Source of the DNA: Janthinobacterium saanense
GTDB lineage: Bacteria; Pseudomonadota; Gammaproteobacteria; Burkholderiales; Burkholderiaceae_D
Assembly: GCF_014200675.1 (NCBI RefSeq)
Contig: NZ_JACHCI010000001.1
Coordinates: forward strand, 434,001 to 498,000
Length of the DNA stretch: 64,000 bases
Reading direction: 5' to 3'
The notes below the pieces were generated by a model. That model did not search any database. It was not told the origin of the DNA and saw only the letters and a program-made list of their open reading frames with translations. A program made the position numbers and the translations under genes. Shown here in pieces: positions 25,758-34,367 of the stretch (positions are counted from its first letter, which is position 1; every line of letters begins with the position of its first letter).

Positions 25758-26285
25758 ATGTTACGTGCTAAATTTTCCCGCCTTGCCATCGCCGCCGGTC
25801 TGAGTCTCGGTGCCGCTTCCCTGGCTATCCCTGTCAACGCCGCCACCTATCTGAATGGCAGCGCCACCGCCAACTTCGATGTCACGCTGACTATCGTGGC
25901 CAACTGCATCATCGCGGCGACTCCTTTGAACTTCGGTTCAGTGCAGGGCGTACTGAGTACTGCCGTGAACGTCAATACCACCGTCAACGTGACCTGCACC
26001 AATACCACACCGTATAACGTGGGTTTGAACGCGGGCAACGGCACCGGTTCTTCCGGCACCACGCGCTTCATGAGCGGCACCGGTTCGAATACGGGCACAG
26101 TGGCGTTCAGCCTGTTCCAGGCCGCAGGCACCACCTTGTGGGGCAATACGCAAGGCACCAATACCCTGGGCGGTATCGGTAACGGTTCGGCCCAGCCGCT
26201 GACCGTGTATGGCCAGGTGCCTGCGCAGGCGACCCCCGCTCCCGACGCCTATAAATCGACGATTACCGCAACCGTGTATTTCTAG
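25758..26285 (+). CDS. Csu-type major pilin (spore coat U domain)
   Basis: A 175-residue secreted pilin: signal peptide to about residue 28 (AASLAIPVNA), then one spore-coat-U (SCPU) domain. Features: ATANFDVTLTIVANCII at the start, the second Cys in NVTCTNTTPYNV (disulphide partner), and PLTVYGQVPAQATPAPDAYKSTITATVYF at the end. It is the likely shaft subunit of an archaic (sigma) chaperone-usher pilus involved in surface attachment. AGGAGG precedes ATG. First gene of a four-gene operon. Confidence 0.9.
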   Translation: MLRAKFSRLAIAAGLSLGAASLAIPVNAATYLNGSATANFDVTLTIVANCIIAATPLNFGSVQGVLSTAVNVNTTVNVTCTNTTPYNVGLNAGNGTGSSGTTRFMSGTGSNTGTVAFSLFQAAGTTLWGNTQGTNTLGGIGNGSAQPLTVYGQVPAQATPAPDAYKSTITATVYF

Positions 26286-26296
26286 GCAGGGTGCAT

Positions 26297-27040
26297 ATGA
26301 CGGTACGCCGCTCATTCAACAACTTCTGGCTACTCCTGGCACTGGCGCCGATGCTGAGCATGCTCGGCGCCATGCCGGCGACGGCAGCCAATCTGCAAAT
26401 TTCTCCCGTCACCATCAATATGCGGGCCGAACAGAATTCGGCCGGTATTACCTTGCAGAATTTGGGCGACAAGCCCCTGTATGGCCAGGTGCGCGTCTTT
26501 TCCTGGGACCAGGCCAGTGGTGAGGAAGTGCTGTCGGTGACGCAGGAGCTGATCGCCAGTCCACCTATTGTCGAGGTTGCCCCCAATGGCCGGCAGATCA
26601 TCCGCCTGGTGCGCCAGGCATCCGGTCCGCTGGCGCTGGAACGTACCTTCCGCGTGCTGATCGACGAGGTGGCGCGTGAGGTGGACCCTGAGCGTAGTGG
26701 TGTTGATATCCGTTTGCGTTATTCGGTGCCCGTGTTCCTGCTGCCGGCGACCGGCGCGGGCAAGGAAGTGTTGGACTGGCAAGTATTTCGCAAGGATGGC
26801 GAATGGATGCTGCGGATTAAAAATAGCGGCAATTTCCATGCGCAGATAGGCGCCATGACGTTCAAGAATGCGGCCGGCACGGACTATCTCATCAGCAAGG
26901 GCTTGTTCGGTTATGTGCTGGCGGGGCGTATGCGGGAGTGGCGCTTGCCCGTGGCCAATGACGCCGCGCTCGATGGCGTGCTGGCCATTTCGGTCAACGT
27001 GAATGCAAAGGCGATCATTGCCAAGAATTCGACTCCATAA
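26297..27040 (+). CDS. Csu-type pilus periplasmic chaperone
   Basis: A 247-residue PapD-like chaperone: signal peptide about 1-31 (MLSMLGAMPATAA), then the two Ig-like domains. Visible elements: NLQISPVTINMRAEQNSAGITLQN, the NGRQIIRLVRQ strand that donates residues to pilin subunits, and RYSVPVFLLP. Archaic chaperones fold pilins by donor-strand complementation in the periplasm. The ATG at 26297 is preferred over the GTG at 26291 because the AGGCAGG site is then correctly spaced. Confidence 0.88.
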   Translation: MTVRRSFNNFWLLLALAPMLSMLGAMPATAANLQISPVTINMRAEQNSAGITLQNLGDKPLYGQVRVFSWDQASGEEVLSVTQELIASPPIVEVAPNGRQIIRLVRQASGPLALERTFRVLIDEVAREVDPERSGVDIRLRYSVPVFLLPATGAGKEVLDWQVFRKDGEWMLRIKNSGNFHAQIGAMTFKNAAGTDYLISKGLFGYVLAGRMREWRLPVANDAALDGVLAISVNVNAKAIIAKNSTP

Positions 27041-27103
27041 CATTGCCGTCATGGCCTGCGCTCTTCCTGCGCGCCATCACCATGGGCTTTACCGGGTTAA
27101 ACC

Positions 27104-29491
27104 ATGAAACGGTCACTGACATGGCGGGCCTGCTGGACTGTGCTGCTGCTCATGGGGGCATCAGTGGCCAGGGCCGATGACGCGGTATCAGGAGCCGTAT
27201 CGGGAGCCGTATCGGGGGCCGTATCGGGGGCCGATCCCGGTCCGGCCAGCTTGCCGGGTGATCCAGCTGTACCGAATGAATTGTATCTGGAGGTCAATGT
27301 GAATGCTGAGTCAACCGGGCTGATCTTGCGTTTTACCCAAGTGGGTAAGCGCTTGCGCGGCAATGTGGATGATTTGCGTCAGCTTGGACTGGACGCCGCG
27401 CGCCTTGGCGCACCGGGCCAGACCGAGGTCGAGCTCGACGCGATTCCCGGTCTCAGCTATGCATATGATGCCGCGCGCCAGAGCCTGTCACTGACCGTCA
27501 GCGATGCGGTGCGTGCGCCTAACCTGGTCAATGCACGCAACACGGGGCGGATACCGCCATCCCAGGTCACGCCTGGCGCCGTGCTCAATTACGAACTGTA
27601 TTCCGAACTGGGCCAGACGCGCCGCACGGCCATTTTCAACGACTTGCGCTATTTCAATGACAGCGGCGTGCTCAGCAATACCGGGACGATCAATCTCGGC
27701 AGCAGCGCGTCAAAATACATGCGCTTTGACACTTTCTGGAACCATGCCAATCCCGATACCCTGGAAACGTGGCAACTGGGCGACCTGATTTCATCGTCGC
27801 TGGCCTGGAGCCGCTCGGTGCGCGTGGGTGGTTTTCAATGGCGCAAGGATTTCCAGCTGCGCCCTGATTTGCTGACCTTCCCGGTCGCCTCGGTCGATGG
27901 CACGGCACTCGTGCCGTCATCCCTGAGCCTGTATGTCAATGGGATACAGCAATATACGGCCAATGTGCCCAGCGGTCCCTTCGTGCTCAATCAAGTCACC
28001 GGCATCAATGGCGCTGGGCAAGCCACGATCATCACGCATGATGCGCTGGGGCGTAGCGTGTCGACCACCTTGCCCCTGTATGTGGACACGCGCATGCTGG
28101 CCAAGGGCTTGAGCGATTATTCGGTCGAGGCAGGCGTCTTGCGGCGCGACTATGGCCAGCGCATGTTTGGCTATGAGCGAAAACCCGTGGCCAGTGCTAC
28201 CGGCCGTTATGGTATCAGCGACGATCTGACCGTCGAAGGGCATACGGAATTGTCGGCCGGCCTGTATCAGGCGGGCGCGGGCGCCTTGTTGCGCATGGGC
28301 CAGAAGGGGGTCATCAATGGTTCACTGTCGGCCAGCACGGGCAGCAGCAGCGGTCTGCAGCTCAGCGCCGGTTACCAGTACCTGAGCCCCCGCTTCAGCA
28401 TCGATACGCAAACCACGCGCGCCAGCGCCGGCTTCGGCGACCTGGCGTCGCGCGACGGCAGCCCCATCGTGCGCACGGCCGACCGCGTCTCGCTGAACGT
28501 ACCGGTGCTGACGGGACAAAGTGTCAGCCTCAGCTATATCGGCTATACGATAGAAGGCCAGCCTGCATCGAAAATCGCCACGCTCGGTTATTCGGCCACG
28601 CTGTTTCATGGACTGTTCCTCAATGCCAGCCTGTTCCAGGACTTGCGCGAGCGTGAAAAGCGGGGCTTTTACTTTGGCCTGAGCCTGGCGTTTGATAGCA
28701 ATATTTCGGTCAACGCCAATACCAGCCGCCAGAACGGCGTGAACAGCCGCAGCATCGGCGCACAGCGCGCGGCAGACTTTGGCGGCGGTGTGGGATGGGC
28801 CGTGCAGTCAGGCGCCACGGGCAGCGTTAATTATCGGCAGGCGCAGCTTGATTATCTGGGCAATGATGGCCGCCTGACAGCGCGCGTGCAAGGCGGTGAT
28901 GCGGGCAATGCAAGCTCGGTGGGCGCTTCTGGCGCGCTGGTGCTGATGGATGGCCATGTAGCGATGACGCGCCAGGTGGGTAACGGCTTTGCGCTGGTGT
29001 CCACCGGCGGCGTGGCGGACGTGCCTGTGCTCAGTGAAAACCGGCAGATCGGCGTGACGGGCGGCAGTGGCTATTTGCTGGTGCCAAATCTGAATGCCTA
29101 TGGCAGTAACCAGATCAGCATCAACACGGATAACCTCAATGTCGATGCGCGCGTGCCGGTCACCAATATCAATGTGGTGCCCAGGTCTTTGTCCGGTGTG
29201 CTCGCGTCCTTCCCGGTTGAACGCTACAGCGCCGCCACCATCATCGTGCAAGATAGCGCCGGAAAATTCCTGGCGACCGGCCTGCCTGTGCTGCATGTAC
29301 AAAGCGGCAAGAAAACCCTGGTGGGTTTTGACGGCGTGACTTTTGTCGACGACTTGCAAGCCGAGAACGATTTACGCATCGGCGAAGGCGACAACCTGTG
29401 CACGGTGCACTTTGCCTACCAGCGTCCGGCGACCGGCTTGCCGGTGATCGGCCCCGTGCGCTGCACGCCTGTGACCGGGGGAGGCCAGTGA
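27104..29491 (+). CDS. Csu-type fimbrial usher
   Basis: A 795-residue outer-membrane usher that secretes and assembles the pilins. Signal peptide about 1-24 (MGASVARA), then a VSGA repeat linker, an N-terminal domain (ELYLEVNVNAESTGLILRF), the 24-strand pore with plug (about 130-650) and C-terminal domains (TNINVVPRSLSGVLASFPVERYSA). It ends in a Cys-containing tail (NLCTVHFAYQRP ... GPVRCTP). The VSGA repeat sits just after signal cleavage, before the chaperone-binding domain. Stop and next start overlap by one base (TGATG). Confidence 0.9.
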   Translation: MKRSLTWRACWTVLLLMGASVARADDAVSGAVSGAVSGAVSGADPGPASLPGDPAVPNELYLEVNVNAESTGLILRFTQVGKRLRGNVDDLRQLGLDAARLGAPGQTEVELDAIPGLSYAYDAARQSLSLTVSDAVRAPNLVNARNTGRIPPSQVTPGAVLNYELYSELGQTRRTAIFNDLRYFNDSGVLSNTGTINLGSSASKYMRFDTFWNHANPDTLETWQLGDLISSSLAWSRSVRVGGFQWRKDFQLRPDLLTFPVASVDGTALVPSSLSLYVNGIQQYTANVPSGPFVLNQVTGINGAGQATIITHDALGRSVSTTLPLYVDTRMLAKGLSDYSVEAGVLRRDYGQRMFGYERKPVASATGRYGISDDLTVEGHTELSAGLYQAGAGALLRMGQKGVINGSLSASTGSSSGLQLSAGYQYLSPRFSIDTQTTRASAGFGDLASRDGSPIVRTADRVSLNVPVLTGQSVSLSYIGYTIEGQPASKIATLGYSATLFHGLFLNASLFQDLREREKRGFYFGLSLAFDSNISVNANTSRQNGVNSRSIGAQRAADFGGGVGWAVQSGATGSVNYRQAQLDYLGNDGRLTARVQGGDAGNASSVGASGALVLMDGHVAMTRQVGNGFALVSTGGVADVPVLSENRQIGVTGGSGYLLVPNLNAYGSNQISINTDNLNVDARVPVTNINVVPRSLSGVLASFPVERYSAATIIVQDSAGKFLATGLPVLHVQSGKKTLVGFDGVTFVDDLQAENDLRIGEGDNLCTVHFAYQRPATGLPVIGPVRCTPVTGGGQ
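27185..27232 (+). repeat. Four tandem 12-bp repeats in the usher gene (VSGA x4)
   Basis: Units GTATCAGGAGCC, GTATCGGGAGCC, GTATCGGGGGCC and GTATCGGGGGCC, in frame, each coding Val-Ser-Gly-Ala. Being a multiple of three, copy-number change by slippage would alter linker length without frameshift. Confidence 0.95.
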
Positions 29492-30489
29492 TGCGCCGCC
29501 TGCTGATGGTGTTGCTGACGATAATCGGCTGCAGCTGGAGCGCGACGGCGTCCGCATGGAGCTGTTCGGTCAGCATCACCAATATTGATTTCGGCAATAT
29601 CAGTCCGATTTCCACCACAGACTATACGACCACAGGGACGGGTACCCTGACCTGCCAGTTTTTTTTGCTCGATCTGGGACCACTGCTCATTCCAACAGTG
29701 ACCACAGTCGTTTCCCTGGGCCTGGGCACGAATTCGACTTCGGCCCTGCCGCGCAATCTGGGCAATGGCAGCAACCGGATCGAATACAACCTGTATGTGG
29801 ATGGTAGTTATGCGACGCCCAAGATCTGGGGTGGCGCCAGCGTGCCCGGCGCACCGTCGACGATCAACCCGACCTTTGCCAGCTTGCTGGGTATCGGTAC
29901 CTTCAGCACGCCGTTCACCGTGTACGCGAAGATTCCGGCCGGAACCACCCTGCCATCCGTGCCCGTGGTGGGGAACAATAACAACACCGTCTATACGTCC
30001 ACCCTGATCGCCAGCTATAGCTCCGCCGCCTGTGGGTTGCTGAGTATTCTCGGTTGTCCCGTGAGCACTGGCAGCGTCAGTTTTAACGTCACCGCGACAG
30101 TGATCAACAATTGCACCATCACTGCCAGCCCGATGGCGTTCGTGAGTACCTCCGTGTTAAGCGGCAATGTGCGCAGCACGAGCAGTTTATCGGTGCGTTG
30201 CGCCAATGCCAGCGCTTACCAGATTGCTTTCAACGGTGGCACTGTGACGGGCAATGTAGCCAACCGGCAGATGCGCAATACGGCCACGGGCGAAACCATC
30301 GGCTATCGCCTGGCGGCAACGCTTGATGGCGCCACTGTATGGGGCGATGGCACGGCCGGCACCGGCATGGTTACCGGTACGGGCACGGGCGCCACTGTGC
30401 CACTGACCGTGTATGGCCTGGTGCCTGCGCAAACTTCACCGACCCCCGGCGATTACAAGGATACCGTGATGGCGACAATTTATTTTTAG
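29491..30489 (+). CDS. Csu-type tip adhesin (two SCPU domains)
   Basis: A 332-residue secreted protein: signal peptide about 1-22 (CSWSATASA), first SCPU domain about 23-190 (CSVSITNIDFGNISPISTT) and second about 195-332 (ATVINNCTITASPMAFVS ... VPLTVYGLVPAQTSPTPGDYKDTVMATIYF). A two-domain protein at the operon end matches CsuE, the tip adhesin. The second domain closely resembles the major pilin, as needed for donor-strand exchange. The start overlaps the usher stop. Confidence 0.87.
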   Translation: MRRLLMVLLTIIGCSWSATASAWSCSVSITNIDFGNISPISTTDYTTTGTGTLTCQFFLLDLGPLLIPTVTTVVSLGLGTNSTSALPRNLGNGSNRIEYNLYVDGSYATPKIWGGASVPGAPSTINPTFASLLGIGTFSTPFTVYAKIPAGTTLPSVPVVGNNNNTVYTSTLIASYSSAACGLLSILGCPVSTGSVSFNVTATVINNCTITASPMAFVSTSVLSGNVRSTSSLSVRCANASAYQIAFNGGTVTGNVANRQMRNTATGETIGYRLAATLDGATVWGDGTAGTGMVTGTGTGATVPLTVYGLVPAQTSPTPGDYKDTVMATIYF

Positions 30490-30719
30490 AAGGTAATCAC
30501 AGTCAGGCCGCTGCCCGAGGGCATGGCTTGCTGATGGATCAGATAAGGCGTGTTGTGGCGGCATTGTACCTGGTGACTATTGCGCTGCGAGACGATGGTG
30601 CAGGACTCCTGGATCACCAGGCTGGTCTGGAATGAGGCGGTGGCGGTACCGGCGTTGGTGGCCTGGCAGACGGAGAGAGCGAGCAGGGCTGGCAGGACGG
30701 CAAACTTCAGGGGAGTCAT
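30486..30719 (-). CDS. Miniature SCPU-like secreted ORF, convergent with the pilus operon
   Basis: A 77-residue ORF: signal peptide about 1-23 (PALLALSVCQATNA), then ATASFQTSLVIQESCTIVS, QCRHNTPYLI and a terminal LTVITF. These match the first, middle and last strands of the SCPU pilins next door, but the ~90 residues between are missing, so the fold is cut down to about half. It overlaps the adhesin stop by 4 bases. It could be a minor pilin, a terminator/inhibitor subunit or a remnant. The longer frame start at 30875 lacks a signal peptide at its N-terminus. No strong ribosome-binding site. Confidence 0.55.
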   Translation of the reverse strand: MTPLKFAVLPALLALSVCQATNAGTATASFQTSLVIQESCTIVSQRNSHQVQCRHNTPYLIHQQAMPSGSGLTVITF

Positions 30720-30986
30720 CGTGAATATGTCGCGTGAAAAACGGGCGTGGGCAGCGGGCAATAGCTTCGCTGACACCGTCTTTCGCACCGGGATAGGGGT
30801 CTGTAAGAGGGAAGTATCTGCAACAGCCGTCATTGTACGGGAACCAGAAAAGTGTGATTTTGTGTGTATTTTCAAGCAGTCGTCATGGCGCAGCGATGAC
30901 TCTTTATTTGATAGTAACTGAAGTTGGATGTTGCTGGGAAAAAACTTTTTCGATTGTTGTGTTGAAATTTACGCGAGGAGATGATC

Positions 30987-31544
30987 ATGAAACATACCAA
31001 CTTTAACAACTTGCCATGCCCCATCGCACGCAGCCTGGGCAAGGTGGGCGAGTGGTGGAGCATCCTCATTCTGCGCGAAGCATTTTATGGCAAGACGCGC
31101 TTCGACGAATTCGAAAAAAGCCTGAAGATCGCGCCCACCATCTTGACGCGGCGTCTGGCCGATCTGGTGGAGGGCGGCTTGATGACGCGCCGCCTGTATT
31201 GCGCCAAGCCGCCACGCTACGATTATGTATTGACCAAGTCGGGACGCGCATTCAAGCCGGTGCTGCTGGCTTTTATCGCCTGGGGCAATGAAAACTTCGC
31301 CCCTGAAGGCCCCAGCCTGGTGATCGCCAGCCGCGACACAGGCCTGGCCGCCGATCCGGTGCTGGTCGACGCCACCACCGGCTTGCCCATCAATGACGAG
31401 TATTACGCATTTGCGCCAGGGCCGGCTGCCAGCGACAGCATGCGCAACATCATCCAGGAAGCGGAAAAGGGCAGCGGTTTCGTGCCCAAGCCGAAAGCGC
31501 CTGCCGCCAACCGCGGCTGGGTGGCAGAAGGGCATCTGGCCTAG
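30987..31544 (+). CDS. HxlR-family transcriptional regulator
   Basis: A 185-residue winged-helix regulator: LPCPIARSLGKVGEWWSILILREAFYGKTRFDEFEKSLKIAPTILTRRLADLVEGGL is the HxlR core (shown by WWSILILREA and ILTRRL). Cys near residue 11 is the position used as redox sensor in some members. The C-terminal ~70 residues are an extension beyond the usual ~110-residue HxlR domain. ATG at 30987 is 6 bases after GAGGAG. No divergent target gene is evident; a terminator follows. Confidence 0.88.
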   Translation: MKHTNFNNLPCPIARSLGKVGEWWSILILREAFYGKTRFDEFEKSLKIAPTILTRRLADLVEGGLMTRRLYCAKPPRYDYVLTKSGRAFKPVLLAFIAWGNENFAPEGPSLVIASRDTGLAADPVLVDATTGLPINDEYYAFAPGPAASDSMRNIIQEAEKGSGFVPKPKAPAANRGWVAEGHLA

Positions 31545-31594
31545 GCAAGAATGCCGCCTCGCGGCGTCATGGTGTCTGCTGTGAACCTCCTTGG

Positions 31595-31618
31595 GGCCGC
31601 GCAAGCGGCCTTTTTTTT
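31595..31618 (+). terminator. Terminator after hxlR
   Basis: Arms GGCCGC / GCGGCC with a GCAA loop, followed by eight T. It overlaps the last bases of the convergent paiB gene. Confidence 0.85.
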
Positions 31619-32270
31619 AGAGCTGTTTGTAGGCCTTGCCCGTCATCAGCGCTGCCAATGCCTGCGCATCACCGGGCATGCCGCTGGCCGCCAGGCCGGC
31701 CGCCATGCGCGACTGGTCTTCTGCCGTGCGGTTCTGCCCCAGCTTCCATTTTCCCGTCAGCCGCGTGAGGGGAATTTCGATGCCGACGATGGCTGCCAAC
31801 AGCTTGTCGATATAGCCGGCCGGCGCATCGGCCACCGACCATGGCGCGGCCTGCTGCGCTTCATGCCGCGCCGTCAGGCGTACCACCAGGGCCAGCAGCC
31901 AAGCGCGGTCGGTGATGGCCCGCAGCGGACCGTGTCCATGTACCACCGCATAATTGTAAGTGGGGACGACCTTGCCGCTCGCCTGTTTTTCCGCATACCA
32001 GGCCGGCGTGATGTAGCTGTGTGGGCCCTGGAAAATCACCAGCGTATCCTGCTGCACGCCCGTTGTCCTCCACAAGGGATTGGCGCGCGCCACATGGGCG
32101 CGCAAGGTGCCGAACGGCGCCTTGGGCGTGGGCGCGGCGATCTCGAACGGCAGGTGGTCTGCCGTCCAGCCATCCTTATCCTGATGCACCAGCGCGCCCA
32201 GCGGATGCGCCGTGATCAGCCCATGCAGCACGTCGAGGCGCTCTTCGCGAAAGCTGGCGGGCATGTACAT
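31617..32270 (-). CDS. PaiB-like FMN-binding negative regulator family protein
   Basis: A 217-residue protein of the PaiB family (split-barrel flavin-binding fold). Key stretches: MYMPASFREERLDVLHGLITAHPLG at the start, WTADHLPF, GPHSYITPAWY, VPTYNYAVVHGHG and KLGQNRTAEDQ. The family was named for a B. subtilis regulator of sporulation genes; most members are uncharacterised. It directly abuts the upstream OsmC gene (no gap) and both are divergent from a MocR-type regulator. Confidence 0.88.
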   Translation of the reverse strand: MYMPASFREERLDVLHGLITAHPLGALVHQDKDGWTADHLPFEIAAPTPKAPFGTLRAHVARANPLWRTTGVQQDTLVIFQGPHSYITPAWYAEKQASGKVVPTYNYAVVHGHGPLRAITDRAWLLALVVRLTARHEAQQAAPWSVADAPAGYIDKLLAAIVGIEIPLTRLTGKWKLGQNRTAEDQSRMAAGLAASGMPGDAQALAALMTGKAYKQL

Positions 32271-32732
32271 TCAGCTGGCTTCCTCGACGATGATATCGGC
32301 CTTCAGGGAATTGGCGATGTAGCAGCGCGTATGCGCATCGTGGTGCAGCGCCGCCAATGCGTCAGCCGTGGGCGGCGTACCGGCAAAGGCGATGCGTGGG
32401 CGCAGCACGATGCGCGTAAAACCGGTGCGGCCATCGGCCTGCCTGCCCATTTCGCCCACGGCGTCGTCGCGGTAGTCGTCGATGGTGTAGCCGCGCTGGG
32501 CAGCCAGCGACAAGAAGAACAGCATGTGGCAGCTCGATGCTGCCGCCACCAGCGCCTCTTCCGGGTCGACATTCGCGGCCACCGACATCGGCAGCGGCAC
32601 GGACAGCGGCGACGATGAGGCGGGCACGCGCAGGCCGCCATCGAACTGCCATTCATGGCCACGGCTGTAGCGCTGATTGGCGAACTCCTGGCCGGCGCGC
32701 TGCCAGCTGACGGTGGCGAAAAACTCTTGCAT
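32271..32732 (-). CDS. OsmC/Ohr-family protein (peroxide-reactive thiol)
   Basis: A 153-residue OsmC-family protein with the two reactive cysteines: SSCHMLFFLSL (about Cys68) and TRCYIANSLKADI (about Cys136). OsmC-type proteins reduce organic hydroperoxides. The start is the ATG at 32732; it and paiB form an operon. The MocR-type regulator is divergent with direct repeats between, so OsmC/PaiB is its likely target. Confidence 0.88.
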   Translation of the reverse strand: MQEFFATVSWQRAGQEFANQRYSRGHEWQFDGGLRVPASSSPLSVPLPMSVAANVDPEEALVAAASSCHMLFFLSLAAQRGYTIDDYRDDAVGEMGRQADGRTGFTRIVLRPRIAFAGTPPTADALAALHHDAHTRCYIANSLKADIIVEEAS

Positions 32733-32759
32733 GGCTATTCCATGGTGAAGAAGGGAACG

Positions 32760-32811
32760 GCTATCTTAGCGCCAATCTTGGCTATTTAAAATAACCAATA
32801 AATGCTATCTT
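32760..32811. promoter_or_regulatory. Three GCTATYTT-like direct repeats (MocR operator)
   Basis: GCTATCTT at 32760, GCTATTTA at 32781 and GCTATCTT at 32804, spaced 21 and 23 bp (two helical turns). The central copy is also half of an inverted repeat GGCTATTT/AAATAACC. MocR regulators typically bind direct repeats on one DNA face in the divergent promoter region. Confidence 0.6.
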
Positions 32812-32841
32812 GAAGCTACCAATTTGAGATCGCGCTGCGAT

Positions 32842-34332
32842 ATGCCTATACAAGCTTCCCATTTACACACTATGATCGCCGCGCTGCCCTTGAACCGGAC
32901 GCTACCCGAACCGCTGTTCCGCCAGCTGTATGCTGGCCTCAAGGCAGCCATCCTCGATGGCCGCATCGGTCCGGGCATGCAGCTGCCGCCCACGCGCGAC
33001 TTTTGCCAGCTGCTGGCGGTATCGCGCCAGACCGTGCTCAATGCCTATGCGCTGCTGACGGCCGAAGGTTATCTCGATGGCGCGGTAGGCCGGGGCACCT
33101 TTGTCAGCCGCGATGTGCGGCCGTCCGCGCCATCCGTAGCCCCTGCGCCCGGCCTGCTGCGGCCCCTGTCCGCACGGGGGCAGGGCGTAGTGGCGGCCAT
33201 GGACCAGGTGGCGTTTCACCGGGGACCCTTGCGGGCCTTCCGCGTCGGCATGCCGCGCATCGACCATTTTCCCTTCGACGTATGGAACCGGCTCGAAGCG
33301 CGCCGCTGGCGCCATCCCGATCACCATTTCGGCTACAGCGATCCGGCCGGTTATCTGCCGCTGCGCGAACTGCTGTGCGTGTACCTGCAAGCTTCGCGCG
33401 GCGTCCAGTGCACGCCGCAGCAGATCGTCATCACTTCGGGTTCGCAGCAGGCGCTGTTTTTATTGTCGACGATCTTACTGGCGCCTGGCGACAGCGCCTG
33501 GATGGAGTCGCCCGGCTATCGCGGCGCCAGCGGTCCGTTGCGGGCAGCGGGCGCGCAAGTGTTTCCGGTGCCCGTCGATGCGCAGGGGCTGGATGTGGCC
33601 TATGGCGCGGCGCATTGTCCGCAGGCCAGGCTGGTGTATGTGACGCCATCGCACCAGCTGCCGCTGGGAGTGAGCATGAGTTTGCCCCGCCGCCTGGCCT
33701 TGCTGGCCTGGGCCGCGCAGCAAAAAGCGTGGGTGGTGGAAGACGATTACGACAGCGAATACCGCTACACGGGTGCGCCGCTGGCGTCCTTGCAAAGCCT
33801 GGACCGGGCTGGCTGCGTGGTCTATGTGGGCACCTTGTCGAAAGTGCTGTTTCCGGGCCTGCGTCTCGGTTACATGGTGGCGCCGCCGGCGCTGGCCGAA
33901 GCGCTGGTGCAAGCCAAGTCCGTGGCCGACCGCCACACGGCCATCGTGCCGCAGATGGCGTTGGCGGACTTCATCGCCGAAGGCCATTTCGGCCGCCATA
34001 TCCGGCGCACGCGCGACAGCAATGCCGAGCGCCGCGACCTGCTGTTGCGCGGCATCGCGCGCGAACTCGATGACCAGCTGGCGTGCGGCCCGACCGACAG
34101 CGGGCTGGAACTGTGCACGTATTTTCGCCATGCGCAGCACGCCGAAGAAGTCGTTGCGCGCGCGGGTCTGGCGCGCGGCATCGAACTGCGCCCGCTCGGC
34201 CATTATGCCGATCCCGCTGCTGGTGCCGCCTGCGCCACGCCGGCCGGGCTGCTGCTGGGATTTGCAGCCATTCCGCCTGCCGACATCGAGCATGGCTTGC
34301 GCGAGCTGGGGCGCATTTTGCGCGGGCGATAA
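32842..34332 (+). CDS. MocR/GntR-type regulator with aminotransferase domain
   Basis: About 496 residues: GntR winged helix (PLFRQLYAGLKAAILDGRIGPGMQLPPTRD ... SRQTVLNAYALLTAEGYLDGAVGRGTFV, residues ~25-95), linker, and a type-I aminotransferase-like PLP domain. PLP lysine in GTLSKVLFPGLRLGY and the DYDSEYRY motif are intact. Members use PLP or an adduct as effector. Start at 32842 or 32872 (second Met); neither has a strong ribosome-binding site. Divergent from the OsmC-PaiB operon, which it probably controls. Confidence 0.88.
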   Translation: MPIQASHLHTMIAALPLNRTLPEPLFRQLYAGLKAAILDGRIGPGMQLPPTRDFCQLLAVSRQTVLNAYALLTAEGYLDGAVGRGTFVSRDVRPSAPSVAPAPGLLRPLSARGQGVVAAMDQVAFHRGPLRAFRVGMPRIDHFPFDVWNRLEARRWRHPDHHFGYSDPAGYLPLRELLCVYLQASRGVQCTPQQIVITSGSQQALFLLSTILLAPGDSAWMESPGYRGASGPLRAAGAQVFPVPVDAQGLDVAYGAAHCPQARLVYVTPSHQLPLGVSMSLPRRLALLAWAAQQKAWVVEDDYDSEYRYTGAPLASLQSLDRAGCVVYVGTLSKVLFPGLRLGYMVAPPALAEALVQAKSVADRHTAIVPQMALADFIAEGHFGRHIRRTRDSNAERRDLLLRGIARELDDQLACGPTDSGLELCTYFRHAQHAEEVVARAGLARGIELRPLGHYADPAAGAACATPAGLLLGFAAIPPADIEHGLRELGRILRGR

Positions 34333-34367
34333 TCTATACTGGCGCTCTGCACATCTATGGAAAAAAC

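Noticed and set aside
25576-25803. 75-codon + strand frame in the pilus leader
   Set aside because: It overlaps the pilin start in another frame and lacks a ribosome-binding site; the hairpins explain this region better.
30580-30921. 113-codon + strand frame opposite the miniature pilin ORF
   Set aside because: No domain, no ribosome-binding site, and the minus strand ORF shows signal peptide and pilin-like strands.
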